A DNA stretch of 64,000 nt from Flavobacteriales bacterium 34_180_T64 (lineage in GTDB: Bacteria > Bacteroidota > Bacteroidia > Flavobacteriales > Flavobacteriaceae). This document shows positions 44,570 to 52,787 of the stretch, one piece after another (the stretch's first letter is position 1; each line of letters starts with the position of its first letter). The stretch covers positions 186,001 through 250,000 of the forward strand of contig MAAR01000011.1 of assembly GCA_002162765.1 (NCBI GenBank). Direction: 5' to 3'. A program made the position numbers and the translations under genes. The notes under the pieces are model-generated. The model saw only the letters and a program-made list of their open reading frames with translations. It was not told the origin of the DNA and did not search any database.

Positions 44570-45288
44570 ACACCTTAGAAAACAAAACAATAGTAATTAT
44601 TGGCGGAAGCCAAGGAATCGGATTAGACACAGCTAAACAAGCAATTGCAAAAGGAGCAAATGTAACAATAGCAAGTAGATCTAATGAAAAGTTAGAAAAA
44701 GCGAAAGCATTTTTAGATGGAAATGTGTCAACCTATCAACTAGACGGGAGTAACGAAGAAGAAGTAAAAACATTCTTTGAGCAATTTGATGCAATTAATC
44801 ATCTTGTCATTTCTTCATCTGGTGCTTACGGTGGACCAATTCAAGAATTAGATTTGAATATGGCAAAAGAATTATTTAATTCTAAGTTATGGGTTCAAAT
44901 GAACGCAGTAAAACATGCAAGCCCAAAAATGGGAAAAGGAGATTCAATTACATTATTCTCTGGAATAGTAAGTAAGAAAGCAATCGTTGGTCAAATGCCA
45001 TATACAGGTGTTGGAGGAGCAGTAGAATCTTTAGGGAAAATGTTAGCATTAGAATTAGCACCAACAAGAGTAAATGTAATTACTCCTGGGTTTATTCACA
45101 CAACTGCTTGGGATGCATTTATGCCAGAAGAACAACAAAATGAATTTTTTAAAGGATTTGCAGAAAGTTTACCAGTGAAGCAAATTGGTGTAGCAAAAGA
45201 CGTTTCTAAAGGCGTATTATTCTTTATGGAAAGTGATTATGTTACAGGAGCAGTCCTAGATATAGATGGAGGACAAAAATTAGTTTAA
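44566..45288 (+). CDS. SDR-family protein lacking the active-site lysine
   Basis: Rossmann SDR of 240 aa with the cofactor motif GGSQGIG at residues 13-19 and a Ser in LFSGIVSKK. Instead of the NNAG motif it has ISSSGAYGG, and the Y-x-x-x-K position reads Y146-T-G-V-G150, so the catalytic Lys is replaced by Gly. Close relatives with a Gly or Asn there are known among atypical SDRs; activity may differ or be lost. The C-terminus GAVLDIDGGQKLV is standard. It is the first gene after the NemR-type operator. Confidence 0.83.
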   Translation: MNTLENKTIVIIGGSQGIGLDTAKQAIAKGANVTIASRSNEKLEKAKAFLDGNVSTYQLDGSNEEEVKTFFEQFDAINHLVISSSGAYGGPIQELDLNMAKELFNSKLWVQMNAVKHASPKMGKGDSITLFSGIVSKKAIVGQMPYTGVGGAVESLGKMLALELAPTRVNVITPGFIHTTAWDAFMPEEQQNEFFKGFAESLPVKQIGVAKDVSKGVLFFMESDYVTGAVLDIDGGQKLV

Positions 45289-45295
45289 TTAAATA

Positions 45296-45318
45296 GGGCA
45301 GAAGCAATGCTTCTGCCC
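45296..45318 (+). terminator. strong hairpin between two SDR genes
   Basis: GGGCAGAAGC, loop AAT, GCTTCTGCCC: a perfect 10-bp stem, 8 nt after the first SDR stop and followed by ATTTATAAAAA rather than a clean T-run. It may act as an mRNA-stabilising or attenuating structure. Confidence 0.6.
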
Positions 45319-45337
45319 ATTTATAAAAATAGTAACA

Positions 45338-46042
45338 ATGAAAATTAAAAATTCAAACGTATTAATTACCGGAGGAAGTTCAGGTATTGGCAAAGAAACA
45401 GCAAAACAATTTATTGCAAAAGGAGCAACAGTAGTCATAACTGGTAGAGATGAAACTAAGCTAAAACAGATAGCAAAAGAAATAGGTGCGATTCCATTGC
45501 TTTTCGATATTAGTGATTTAAAATCCATTCCTAAAAAAGCTAAAGAAGCAATGCCCCTTTTAGAAGGCAGAATTGATGTGTTAGTTAACAATGCTGGTAT
45601 TGGAGTATTTCCAATTCTAGGAGAAATCACAGAAGCTGATTTATTAAATGTCTATAACACCAATGTATTTGGTTTGGCATTATTGACTCAAGAACTATTG
45701 CCAATGTTCAAAACACAACAATCTGGAAACATTATCAATATTGGATCTACTGCGAGTTTAAAAGGTTTTGCAAGAGGTTCTGTATATGCAGCATCAAAAT
45801 TTGCTGTAAGAGGAATGACGCAATCTTGGCAAGCTGAATTGCGACCAGATAATATTAGAGTCTCTTTAATCAATCCAAGTGAGGTGACCACTGCATTTGC
45901 CGATAAAACTAGAGAAGAGCGTAATGAAGAGTCTAACAAATTAGGGGCTAAAGATATTGCAAAAACAATTATATCTATAGTCGAAATGCGAGACAAAGGT
46001 TTCGTTCCAGAAGTCACAGTTTGGGCTACAAATCCCTTTTAA
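45338..46042 (+). CDS. short-chain dehydrogenase/reductase (SDR), canonical
   Basis: Classical SDR motifs are complete: GGSSGIG (residues 11-17), NNAGIG near 85, IGSTASLKGF with the catalytic Ser, and YAASK (Y-x-x-x-K). It resembles 3-oxoacyl-ACP reductase-like or YdfG-like enzymes; the substrate is unknown. It shares the operon with the atypical SDR upstream (49 nt gap containing a strong hairpin), and the deaminase gene starts 1 nt after its stop. Confidence 0.88.
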   Translation: MKIKNSNVLITGGSSGIGKETAKQFIAKGATVVITGRDETKLKQIAKEIGAIPLLFDISDLKSIPKKAKEAMPLLEGRIDVLVNNAGIGVFPILGEITEADLLNVYNTNVFGLALLTQELLPMFKTQQSGNIINIGSTASLKGFARGSVYAASKFAVRGMTQSWQAELRPDNIRVSLINPSEVTTAFADKTREERNEESNKLGAKDIAKTIISIVEMRDKGFVPEVTVWATNPF

Positions 46043-46043
46043 A

Positions 46044-46604
46044 ATGAAATACATAACACTATTTACTTTTTTAATTACACTAAGTTCTTGTGCATCTAAC
46101 ACTCAAAAATCTGAAAGTAAAAACAGCAAAACAACTACAGAGATGAAACAAGATAAAAACTTTATAAGAGACGCTATTGAAATGGCCAAGTCATCTAAAT
46201 TAAAAGGAAATTTGCCCTACGGATGCATTCTTGTCAATAAGGAAGGTGAAGTCGTTTTAAAAGGCGAAAATACCATTAATACAGATCACGATATGTTAGC
46301 TCATGCAGAAATAAACATGCTTAGCGAAGCAAGTAAAATCTTCAGTCATTCTGATTTGAGTTCATTCACTATTTATACAAGCGACGAGCCTTGTCCCATG
46401 TGTGCCTCAGCGATATATTGGACTGGTGTCGGGAAATTGGTGTATGGATTAAGTAAACCTGAATACTATAATATTGTCGGAAAAGAAAACCCTAATTGGG
46501 TTTTTGAAATATCAGCTAGAGAGGTATTAGCAAAGGGTAGGCGAAACGTTGAAGTTGTAGGCCCAATATTAGAGGAAGAAGCTGCTAAACTGCATGTAAA
46601 TTAG
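46044..46604 (+). CDS. nucleoside/cytidine deaminase-fold protein with lipoprotein signal
   Basis: Zinc deaminase motif set: H87-A-E89 (LAHAEINML) and PCPMC (C117, C120), as in guanine deaminases and tRNA adenosine deaminases. Unusually, the N-terminus MKYITLFTFLITLSSC gives a lipobox (Cys16) and a 20-residue polar linker before the catalytic domain. An internal ATG (codon 34) would give a normal cytosolic deaminase, but the first ATG follows the SDR stop by 1 nt, which favours the longer, lipid-anchored form. The substrate is not determinable. Confidence 0.78.
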   Translation: MKYITLFTFLITLSSCASNTQKSESKNSKTTTEMKQDKNFIRDAIEMAKSSKLKGNLPYGCILVNKEGEVVLKGENTINTDHDMLAHAEINMLSEASKIFSHSDLSSFTIYTSDEPCPMCASAIYWTGVGKLVYGLSKPEYYNIVGKENPNWVFEISAREVLAKGRRNVEVVGPILEEEAAKLHVN

Positions 46605-46708
46605 TTTTTAGATAATAGTATCCAATCTAAAGTTTTTTTGGATCAAATAAACCCTTTGTGATGACCTTACAAACCAACTTAATAATTAAACAATAAAAAC
46701 ATTAAAAA

Positions 46709-47329
46709 TTGAAAAATATACTTATAATAAATGCACATCAAAAGTGGGAAGGAATGTCTGATGGAAAGTTAAATGACATGTATCAAAATATAATAACATC
46801 TTATTTAAAAGATCGCAATTTCAATATTAAAACTACTAAGATACATGACGGTTACGATATTAACGAAGAGGTAGACAAGCATGTTTGGGCAGACTTAGTG
46901 ATTACTCAAACTCCAGTATTTTGGTTAAATTTGCCTTGGATTCACAAAAAATATATTGACGAAGTTTTCACTGCGTCTTGGGCTCAAGAAAAACTCCTCA
47001 AAGATGATGGTAGAAGTAGAAATGATGCTACTAAGCAATATGGAACAGGTGGGATAACTCAGGGTAAAAAATATATGTTATCAACAACTTGGAATGCCCC
47101 TAAATCAGCATTTGAAGATCCGTCTCAATTTATGTTTGAGGGAAAGTCTGCAGACGATGCACTAATTAATGTAACAAATATTTATAAGTTTAGCGGTTTT
47201 CAAATTATAGAAGGATTCCATTCTTACGATGTCGTCAAAAACCCACAAATCGAGAAAGATGTTGTGCGATTAAATGAGAAACTTAATGCCTTAATTAAAA
47301 ATTATCAAAATGAAACAAATTATATTTAA
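46709..47329 (+). CDS. NAD(P)H-quinone reductase, MdaB-like flavodoxin fold
   Basis: Flavodoxin-like FAD/FMN oxidoreductase of 206 aa. Landmarks are KNILIINAHQKW, the strand ADLVITQTPVFWLNLPWIHK, and the hallmark region DDGRSRNDATKQYGTGG followed by YMLSTTWNAP, which match MdaB-type quinone reductases (two-electron reduction of quinones, protecting against redox cycling). The start is TTG at 46709, in an A-rich leader. It overlaps the next gene by 20 nt. Confidence 0.85.
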   Translation: MKNILIINAHQKWEGMSDGKLNDMYQNIITSYLKDRNFNIKTTKIHDGYDINEEVDKHVWADLVITQTPVFWLNLPWIHKKYIDEVFTASWAQEKLLKDDGRSRNDATKQYGTGGITQGKKYMLSTTWNAPKSAFEDPSQFMFEGKSADDALINVTNIYKFSGFQIIEGFHSYDVVKNPQIEKDVVRLNEKLNALIKNYQNETNYI

Positions 47330-48110
47330 AATTCAGTTAATAACAATAGTAGTATTTTGCTTTAACCATGGATTCTCTCAAACTAAGGATACTTTAGTTG
47401 ATGTTGGTCAATACAAATTAAACTTTACTATTATTGAAGGAAGTGGTACACCAATTCTTTTTGAATCGGGTAGTGGTAATGATGCAACTGTATGGAAAGA
47501 TATCATCCAACCTATTGCAGACATTACAGGCACAACAATTATCACTTATGATAGAGCAGGATTAGGCAAAAGTGAAATAAAGTCAGCTAAAGATAATCCA
47601 GAAGAAAATAATATTCTTAATAATGTTATTGGTTTAGAAGAAGGACTTAAATTGTTAGGATACGATAAAGACATCATATTAGTTGCACATTCGTTAGGAG
47701 GATTTTACTTAACTTTATTTGCTTCTAGAATTGAGGAAAAAGTAAAGAGTGTTGTCTTTATTGATGCTTCATTAGCATCTTTTTATACTGAAGCGTTCGT
47801 TAATAAATTGAATGGAGTCATTTCAGAAGAATTATTAAAAAAATTTAGAGAAGAGAAAATTGGTCTGTACTATGAAATCAAGAATATTGAAAACTCCTTG
47901 ATATTATTAAACAAAACTGAATTTCCTTCTACAATTCCGTTGATTGATTTGGTTGCTGAAAATCCATATAACCCATTCAAAAATGAAGTGGATAAAAAAA
48001 GATGGATTAGTGGTCATCAAGAATTTGTGAATGAGCAATCAAATAGAGAATTATTGATTGTTAACAAAGCGAAGCATTATGCTTTTATAGACAACCCCCT
48101 AACTTCATAA
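47310..48110 (+). CDS. secreted alpha/beta hydrolase
   Basis: The signal peptide (residues 1-23, ending HGFSQ) precedes an alpha/beta-hydrolase core. The oxyanion or cap entrance is at GSGTPILFESGSGNDATVW, the nucleophile elbow at AHSLGG (S128), and the catalytic His near the end in NKAKHYAFIDNP. The protein ends seven residues after that segment, shorter than usual, so the C-terminal helix seems to be missing; the region downstream contains gene scraps and a dispersed element. It overlaps the MdaB-like gene by 20 nt. The substrate is unknown. Confidence 0.75.
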   Translation: MKQIIFKIQLITIVVFCFNHGFSQTKDTLVDVGQYKLNFTIIEGSGTPILFESGSGNDATVWKDIIQPIADITGTTIITYDRAGLGKSEIKSAKDNPEENNILNNVIGLEEGLKLLGYDKDIILVAHSLGGFYLTLFASRIEEKVKSVVFIDASLASFYTEAFVNKLNGVISEELLKKFREEKIGLYYEIKNIENSLILLNKTEFPSTIPLIDLVAENPYNPFKNEVDKKRWISGHQEFVNEQSNRELLIVNKAKHYAFIDNPLTS

Positions 48111-48260
48111 TTTATCAAATTATAAAGGCGTACGTGAATACACTGAAGGAATCTAACGCAAAACGTGTACTATTGAATACAATAGATTTTACAAGTAAAA
48201 CACATAATCCGAATTAATAAAAGATTATAATTATACTAATCAAACTTAAAGCAATTGTGA

Positions 48261-48500
48261 CTAAACTACTACCATATAGATGCTTTTACTGATAAAATAT
48301 TCGGAGGCAATCCCGCAATTGTTGTTCAATTAAATGAATGGCTTGATGATGAATTACTTCAGAATATTGAAAATGATCCAACTAGGAGGCGAGGACAAGC
48401 TTGGAAGAGCCAAAATTTAGGTGAAAGGTTTGAATTTTATAAAGAATATAAAATTCATATAAGTGAAGAACAATTAAAGTTAATTTTCGAATATATTAAT
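48261..48500 (+). pseudogene. remnant of a PhzF-family isomerase N-terminus, joined to unrelated sequence
   Basis: From 48261 an open frame without a usable start reads YHIDAFTDKIFGGNPAIVV, then NEWLDDELLQNI, a clear match to the start of PhzF-family proteins (Y-x-I-DAFT-D-x-x-F-x-GNPA-x-V). After NIENDPT the PhzF similarity ends and the sequence turns into a stretch I do not recognise (RRRGQAWKSQNLGERF and onward), stopping at 48498. I read this as a deletion joint. It sits just left of the first long dispersed element. Confidence 0.65.
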
Positions 48501-48558
48501 AGATAATTTATGGGTATTTTACAAGCGAGCTCTGATGGTAATTATAAAACAATTGTAC

Positions 48559-49674
48559 AAAATAGAATCTCGATGTTTACCTTGGCCTCATAAAATTTTG
48601 GCTAAAACAATAGGAGAAATGAGCGTCTATATTTTAGGCTATACAAATGCAATTATCCAGTGGATGATTGTATTAGGATACAACACTTTACTAAATGTTC
48701 GTTTCAAATTGTATTTAGCTAAAAATGTACACTGTACATTTTCTTAACGCCAAATAGTCTAAAATATAGCGAATGAGCCGTTAGTTGTTTCCAAAATTAT
48801 ATGCAGCCTTGAATTTTTGTTTCTTTTGTTTCAAGACAAAAGATAATGAAAGAAGAAAAAAATGATTAATTGAAGTTTTACAGTTAACAAGTGTATAGAA
48901 ATTTTAAGCAAGGATAACGCGGTTGGGGAAATTTTATACTCTTGTGCAATCCACGAGAATCGCGTGAAATTTTTTATAACGTACATTTTATCGAATACGC
49001 GATTTTTAATATTAGCAAAAAGGATAGCTTTTATTTTGGCGTTGGCAAGCGGCTGTAAATTGCGATTTAAAAATGATTGCATCAGCAATTATATTTTAAT
49101 TAAGCAATCGAGCGTTTGCTAGCGGCAATTTAGCATAATGACTAATTATAGGGCAAATGATGTTCGAATGCTAATCGCTGAGAATCGTGTATTTGAAAAT
49201 TTATTGGGTGTTGTACAGAATATTGGAATTATGAGAATTTAATATTACATAGAATTAAAGAAGTTCAATGACCCAAGTTAGGATTTAAGTTTAGTAACGA
49301 GAAGCTATTGGGTATTTAGCATAATATAATTATAGGTGTCAAATGTTGTATGTAAATTACTTGATAGTAATATAGTTCTTAATGGAAGATTGAACTTCAT
49401 AGCTGTAATTACTTTTAACATAATAAGCCGATATAAACCTAAAGGTGTTATATCTCTTATTATGTGTAAATAGCCTGAAATGCGGCTATACAGAATTACT
49501 GTGCATTAGCACTATAATGTTCTGCGTTATGTAACTTGAGCTTTGGGTTAAAGCGAGAGTTATTGCTACAGTTTCTTTAAAAAATTTATTCTCAGAAGTT
49601 TCTTTACGATGTTAATGGAACACTCTTTACACGAAACGACAATAGGAGGTGAGTGAAATGTGTGTGGATTGGTT
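48559..49674 (+). repeat. long dispersed element, copy A
   Basis: About 1.1 kb without a convincing gene. The order of shared blocks with copies B (55238) and C (63757) is: AAAATAGAATCTCGATGTT, CTTGGCCTCATAAAATTTTGG-like, GGATGATTGTAT, the palindrome AATGTACACTGTACATT (48724-48740), TTAACGCCAAATAGTCTA, ATGCAGCCTTGAATTTTTG, TTGGCGTTGGCAAGCG, an AATTGC/GCAATT hairpin, the left inverted end TTTAGCATAATGACTAATTA, a double hairpin at 49405-49499, the right inverted end CTATAATGTTCTGCGTTATG, the TGAGCTTTGG/AAAGCGAGAG stem, and the terminus GAAATGTGTGTGGATTG. An apparent 70-codon frame at 48535 is not conserved in copy B. Confidence 0.85.
49405..49499 (+). other. covarying double hairpin inside element copy A
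   Basis: Outer stem GTAATT (49405) with AATTAC (49494). First arm: AACATAATAAG (49417) with CTTATTATGT (49456), GATATAA (49430) with TTATATC (49448), tip ACCT-AA-AGGT. Second arm: ATAGCC (49470) with GGCTAT (49484). Copy B at 56004-56104 folds the same way with different bases in paired positions. Confidence 0.75.
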
Positions 49675-49720
49675 TATTTAAGCGCCAATTTTTCATTAAC
49701 AAAATTTTAACATAAACAAT

Positions 49721-49739
49721 AATAGACCGTTCGTTTATT
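49721..49739 (+). promoter_or_regulatory. TetR operator 3a
   Basis: AATAGACCGTTCGTTTATT, an imperfect palindrome, is the reverse complement of the sites at 50398 and 51574. It lies just upstream of the TATATTTG box, over the -33 region of the TetR gene promoter. A TAAACGAA half-site follows at 49757. Confidence 0.8.
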
Positions 49740-49743
49740 ATTA

Positions 49744-49751
49744 TATATTTG
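49744..49751 (+). promoter_or_regulatory. -7 promoter box of the third NemR-like gene
   Basis: TATATTTG fits the Bacteroidota TAnnTTTG box and ends 23 nt before the ATG. Operator 3a is immediately upstream. Confidence 0.6.
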
Positions 49752-49774
49752 CATTGTAAACGAATAATATAATA

Positions 49775-50371
49775 ATGGCAAAGCACGATATAAATTATAT
49801 TTTAGAAAGAGGAATAGAGTTATTCAGACTTAATGGCTATCATAATACTGGTATAAGAGATATTCTTAAAGTTTGTGAAATGCCTAAGGGTTCATTTTAT
49901 CATTCTTTTGAAAGTAAGGAAGATTTTGTTATCAAAGCGATTGCTCATTTTGAAGTAATGATAGGAAAAGATTTTGAAAAGAACCTTTCTGATGAATCAT
50001 TGTCATACTATCACAGAATAAAAAATCATTTTGAAATACATATTAAATGGTATACTAAAAATGATTATAGGGTAGGATGTTTACTTGGAAACCTAAGTAC
50101 TGAGGTTGCTGGAACCATTGACCCAGTTTCGGATGCTATATCTGGAGTATATGACAGATGGAGTAGAGGATTAGCTTCTTTTATTGAAAAAGGACAAGGA
50201 AAAGGTGAAATCATTGCAGAAATTGAATCTCTACATTTGGCCAATTATCTTTTTGATAGTTTCAATGGAGCATTAGGTAGAATGAAAGTAGAAAGAAGTA
50301 GTCAGCCATTAGATCAATTTTTAAACATCAATATGGCTTTTATAAAAAATAATGAAAAAATAGCGAATTAG
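49775..50371 (+). CDS. NemR-like TetR-family repressor, third copy
   Basis: HTH with GYHNTGIRDILKVCEMPKGSFYHSFESKEDFVIKAI, and Cys102 in RVGCLLGNLSTEV in the position of the NemR sensor Cys. Its operator family (AATAAACGAACGGTCTATT) differs from that of the first two NemR-like genes, so it should run a separate regulon. Sites occur upstream of itself, before the OYE gene and before the dehalogenase-like gene. It probably derepresses the 50440-55213 gene set on exposure to an electrophile. Confidence 0.85.
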   Translation: MAKHDINYILERGIELFRLNGYHNTGIRDILKVCEMPKGSFYHSFESKEDFVIKAIAHFEVMIGKDFEKNLSDESLSYYHRIKNHFEIHIKWYTKNDYRVGCLLGNLSTEVAGTIDPVSDAISGVYDRWSRGLASFIEKGQGKGEIIAEIESLHLANYLFDSFNGALGRMKVERSSQPLDQFLNINMAFIKNNEKIAN

Positions 50372-50397
50372 ACTCTCACTATTTTTTTTGTGATAAA

Positions 50398-50416
50398 AAT
50401 AAACGAACGGTCTATT
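50398..50416 (+). promoter_or_regulatory. TetR operator 3b before the OYE gene
   Basis: AATAAACGAACGGTCTATT, reverse complement of operator 3a. It is 27 bp after the TetR stop and 24 bp before the OYE ATG. Confidence 0.8.
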
Positions 50417-50422
50417 ATTAAC

Positions 50423-50443
50423 ATGAAAAACAAAAAAAAATGA
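50423..50443 (+). CDS. possible 6-codon leader peptide
   Basis: MKNKKK then TGA, whose stop overlaps the OYE ATG as ATGA (50440). The same arrangement exists before the SDR gene at 44566. It could allow translational coupling, or it may be chance in an A-rich leader. Confidence 0.25.
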   Translation: MKNKKK

Positions 50444-51516
50444 AAGTTTTTGAACCATTTAAATTATCAGGACTAGAATTAAAAAACAAAATTGTAATGG
50501 CTCCAATGACACGCAGTAGAGCTATAAACAATATCCCTAACGACTTAATGAGAAAGTATTATTCTCAACGCGCTGGTGCTGGACTTATTATTTCTGAAGC
50601 AACAGGAGTCTCTGCGAATGGAACTGGATATCCTAGATTTCCTTCAGCATATACAGATGCTCAAATTAAAGGTTGGAAATCTGTTGCCAAAGGTATACAT
50701 GAAAATGGAGGTTCTATTTTTGTGCAACTGTTCCATACTGGACGAGTTTCAGCATCACTTAACTTTCCAGAAGGAGGAGAAACTATTGCACCATCAACAA
50801 TACCATTAACTTCAATGGAGATGTACACAGACCAAGAGGGAATGCAACCTCACGATGTTCCAAGAGAAATGACTAATGCTGATATCCAACAAGCTCAAGA
50901 TGAATTTGTCCAAGCCGCAACAAAACTAATTGAAGCAGGTGTAAATGGAGTAGAAGTACATAGTGCAAATGGTTATCTGTTGGATCAATTTTTGGACCCA
51001 GGAACAAACCAGCGAACAGATGAATATGGTGGCGATTATTTTAATAGAGCCAGATTCACATTAGAAACTACTAAAAAAGTAGTTGATGCTATTGGAGCAG
51101 ACAAAGTAGGAGTAAGATTTTCTCCTTATGGAGTTGTTCACGGGATGACTGGAGAATATGATGAAATTACAGAAGTGTATACTTATTTGGCACAAGAACT
51201 TTCAAAACTTGGCATTGCTTATATCCATATAGCCGATCAACGTGCAGCAATGTCAGCACCAGAATTTGCAACTAAAATATGGAAGAATATCGGAGATAAC
51301 TTCAATGGTACTATGTTAGGAGGTGGTGATGTTTGGAGTGCAGAAAGAGCTGAAGAATTATTAAATGATGGATATGATTTGGTTTATATAGGAAGAGCTT
51401 TTATTGCCAATCCTAAATTGATTGAAAAACTGAAAAACAAGGAAGAGCTAATTGCACCAGATGTTGATAAACTTTATACTCCAGAAGCTGAAGGTTATAC
51501 TGATTGGGCAATTTAA
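50440..51516 (+). CDS. old yellow enzyme, alkene reductase, second copy
   Basis: FMN-dependent ene-reductase of 358 aa with KNKIVMAPMTRSRA, YYSQRAGAGLIISEAT, the active-site HSANGYLLDQF (H-x-x-N), NQRTDEYGG and YIGRAFIANP. It is clearly paralogous to the enzyme at 40843 but is controlled by a different operator. It detoxifies electrophilic alkenes or quinones in the cytosol. It is the first structural gene behind operator 3b. Confidence 0.92.
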   Translation: MKVFEPFKLSGLELKNKIVMAPMTRSRAINNIPNDLMRKYYSQRAGAGLIISEATGVSANGTGYPRFPSAYTDAQIKGWKSVAKGIHENGGSIFVQLFHTGRVSASLNFPEGGETIAPSTIPLTSMEMYTDQEGMQPHDVPREMTNADIQQAQDEFVQAATKLIEAGVNGVEVHSANGYLLDQFLDPGTNQRTDEYGGDYFNRARFTLETTKKVVDAIGADKVGVRFSPYGVVHGMTGEYDEITEVYTYLAQELSKLGIAYIHIADQRAAMSAPEFATKIWKNIGDNFNGTMLGGGDVWSAERAEELLNDGYDLVYIGRAFIANPKLIEKLKNKEELIAPDVDKLYTPEAEGYTDWAI

Positions 51517-51573
51517 ATTAAACTAGAGTATCGTTTTATGGTGAAAAAATGAAACTATTTTTTTGTTATTTAC

Positions 51574-51592
51574 AATAAGCGAACGGTCTATT
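51574..51592 (+). promoter_or_regulatory. TetR operator 3c before the dehalogenase-like gene
   Basis: AATAAGCGAACGGTCTATT differs from operator 3b by one base (A to G). It lies 57 bp after the OYE stop and 97 bp before the ATG of the secreted hydrolase, suggesting a second regulated promoter inside the cluster. Confidence 0.8.
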
Positions 51593-51689
51593 AATAATAA
51601 ATTTCGAATACATAAAGCGACCATTTACGTATTGGTTAAAATAAAACAAAGGTCACAAACAGAAATATTAATTAATAAAAATTATTAAA

Positions 51690-52688
51690 ATGAAATCATT
51701 AAATACAATTTTAACTATTACAGTACTTACTTTATTTGTAAGCAATATTACTAATGCACAAGAACCATTACATAAAGAACCACAAGCTAATGTTTCTGAA
51801 ATATCAAAATATGCCGATAAGTATAAGTATATAGAAATACTTGGGTCGAAAATGGCTTATATAGACGAAGGAGTAGGAGACCCAATTCTATTTCTACACG
51901 GACAACCAACGTCATCCTATTTATGGCGTAACATTATGCCTTATTTAGAAGATCAGAGTCGTGTAATTGCACCAGATAATATTGGATTTGGAAAATCTGA
52001 ACAACCAGATTTGAATTACACATTTGACGACCATTATTCTTATATCGATGGTTTTATTAAAAAGCTAGGATTAAAGAATATTACCTTGGTAGTACATGAT
52101 TGGGGATCTGGATTAGGACTGCACTACGCACAATTAAATCCAGACAACATCAAGGCAATTGTAACAATGGAATCTATTATTGCCCCAACGTTTCCAGCAA
52201 AGAGTTATGACGAATTACGACCAGATTTGGCAGGTTTCTTTACAATGGTACAAGGTGTCGAAGGGAGAAAAATGTTGATAGATAATAATGCTTGGCTAAA
52301 AGAAGGTGGTTTTCTTGACGGATTTATTGTGCGTCCACTTGATGCAGTTGCACTTGCTGAATATCAAAAAGCTCATAATACAGCTAAGTCTAGAAAGCAA
52401 GTATACCAATGGCCCCTTGAAATGCCTATTGGTAAAAAGCCAAGAAATGTCCATAATTATGTTTCAAACTACAATAAGTGGCTAGAAGAAACAGATAAAC
52501 CTTGGTTATTCCTATATGCCACTCCTGGAGCATTAAATCCTGAGAACGTAGCAGATTACTGGGCCAAAAAAGCTAAAAATATTGAGACAGTGTATATAGG
52601 TGCAGGATTGCATTATGTACAAGAAGATCAACCTTATGCCATAGGTAGAGCAATTTCAGATTGGTATAGACGCTTACAAAAAAAATAA
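51690..52688 (+). CDS. secreted haloalkane-dehalogenase-like alpha/beta hydrolase
   Basis: A signal peptide (residues 1-23, ending ITNAQ) precedes a haloalkane dehalogenase fold. The active site is recognisable: HGQPTSSYLWRN (Gln72 where many enzymes have Asn), the nucleophile D137 with the halide-binding Trp138 in VVHDWGSGLG, the acid E161 in TMESIIAPTF, and H308 in GLHYVQEDQP. This Asp-His-Glu arrangement matches LinB/DhaA-type enzymes rather than Ser esterases. Secretion is unusual. It is controlled by TetR operator 3c. Confidence 0.82.
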   Translation: MKSLNTILTITVLTLFVSNITNAQEPLHKEPQANVSEISKYADKYKYIEILGSKMAYIDEGVGDPILFLHGQPTSSYLWRNIMPYLEDQSRVIAPDNIGFGKSEQPDLNYTFDDHYSYIDGFIKKLGLKNITLVVHDWGSGLGLHYAQLNPDNIKAIVTMESIIAPTFPAKSYDELRPDLAGFFTMVQGVEGRKMLIDNNAWLKEGGFLDGFIVRPLDAVALAEYQKAHNTAKSRKQVYQWPLEMPIGKKPRNVHNYVSNYNKWLEETDKPWLFLYATPGALNPENVADYWAKKAKNIETVYIGAGLHYVQEDQPYAIGRAISDWYRRLQKK

Positions 52689-52787
52689 TTTATAAAAGAT
52701 ATTCTCTGCATAGTCTGACCAATTGTGCGGTAGATTAAAAATTAAAAGGTCATATAAATCAAATAATAATTTTAAAAACACTTAAAA

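Noticed and set aside
48535-48747. 70-codon open frame (MVIIKQLYKIESRCLPW and onward) in copy A of the long element
   Set aside because: The matching stretch in copy B has indels and stop codons in this frame and in copy C the sequence diverges, so it is not conserved as protein.
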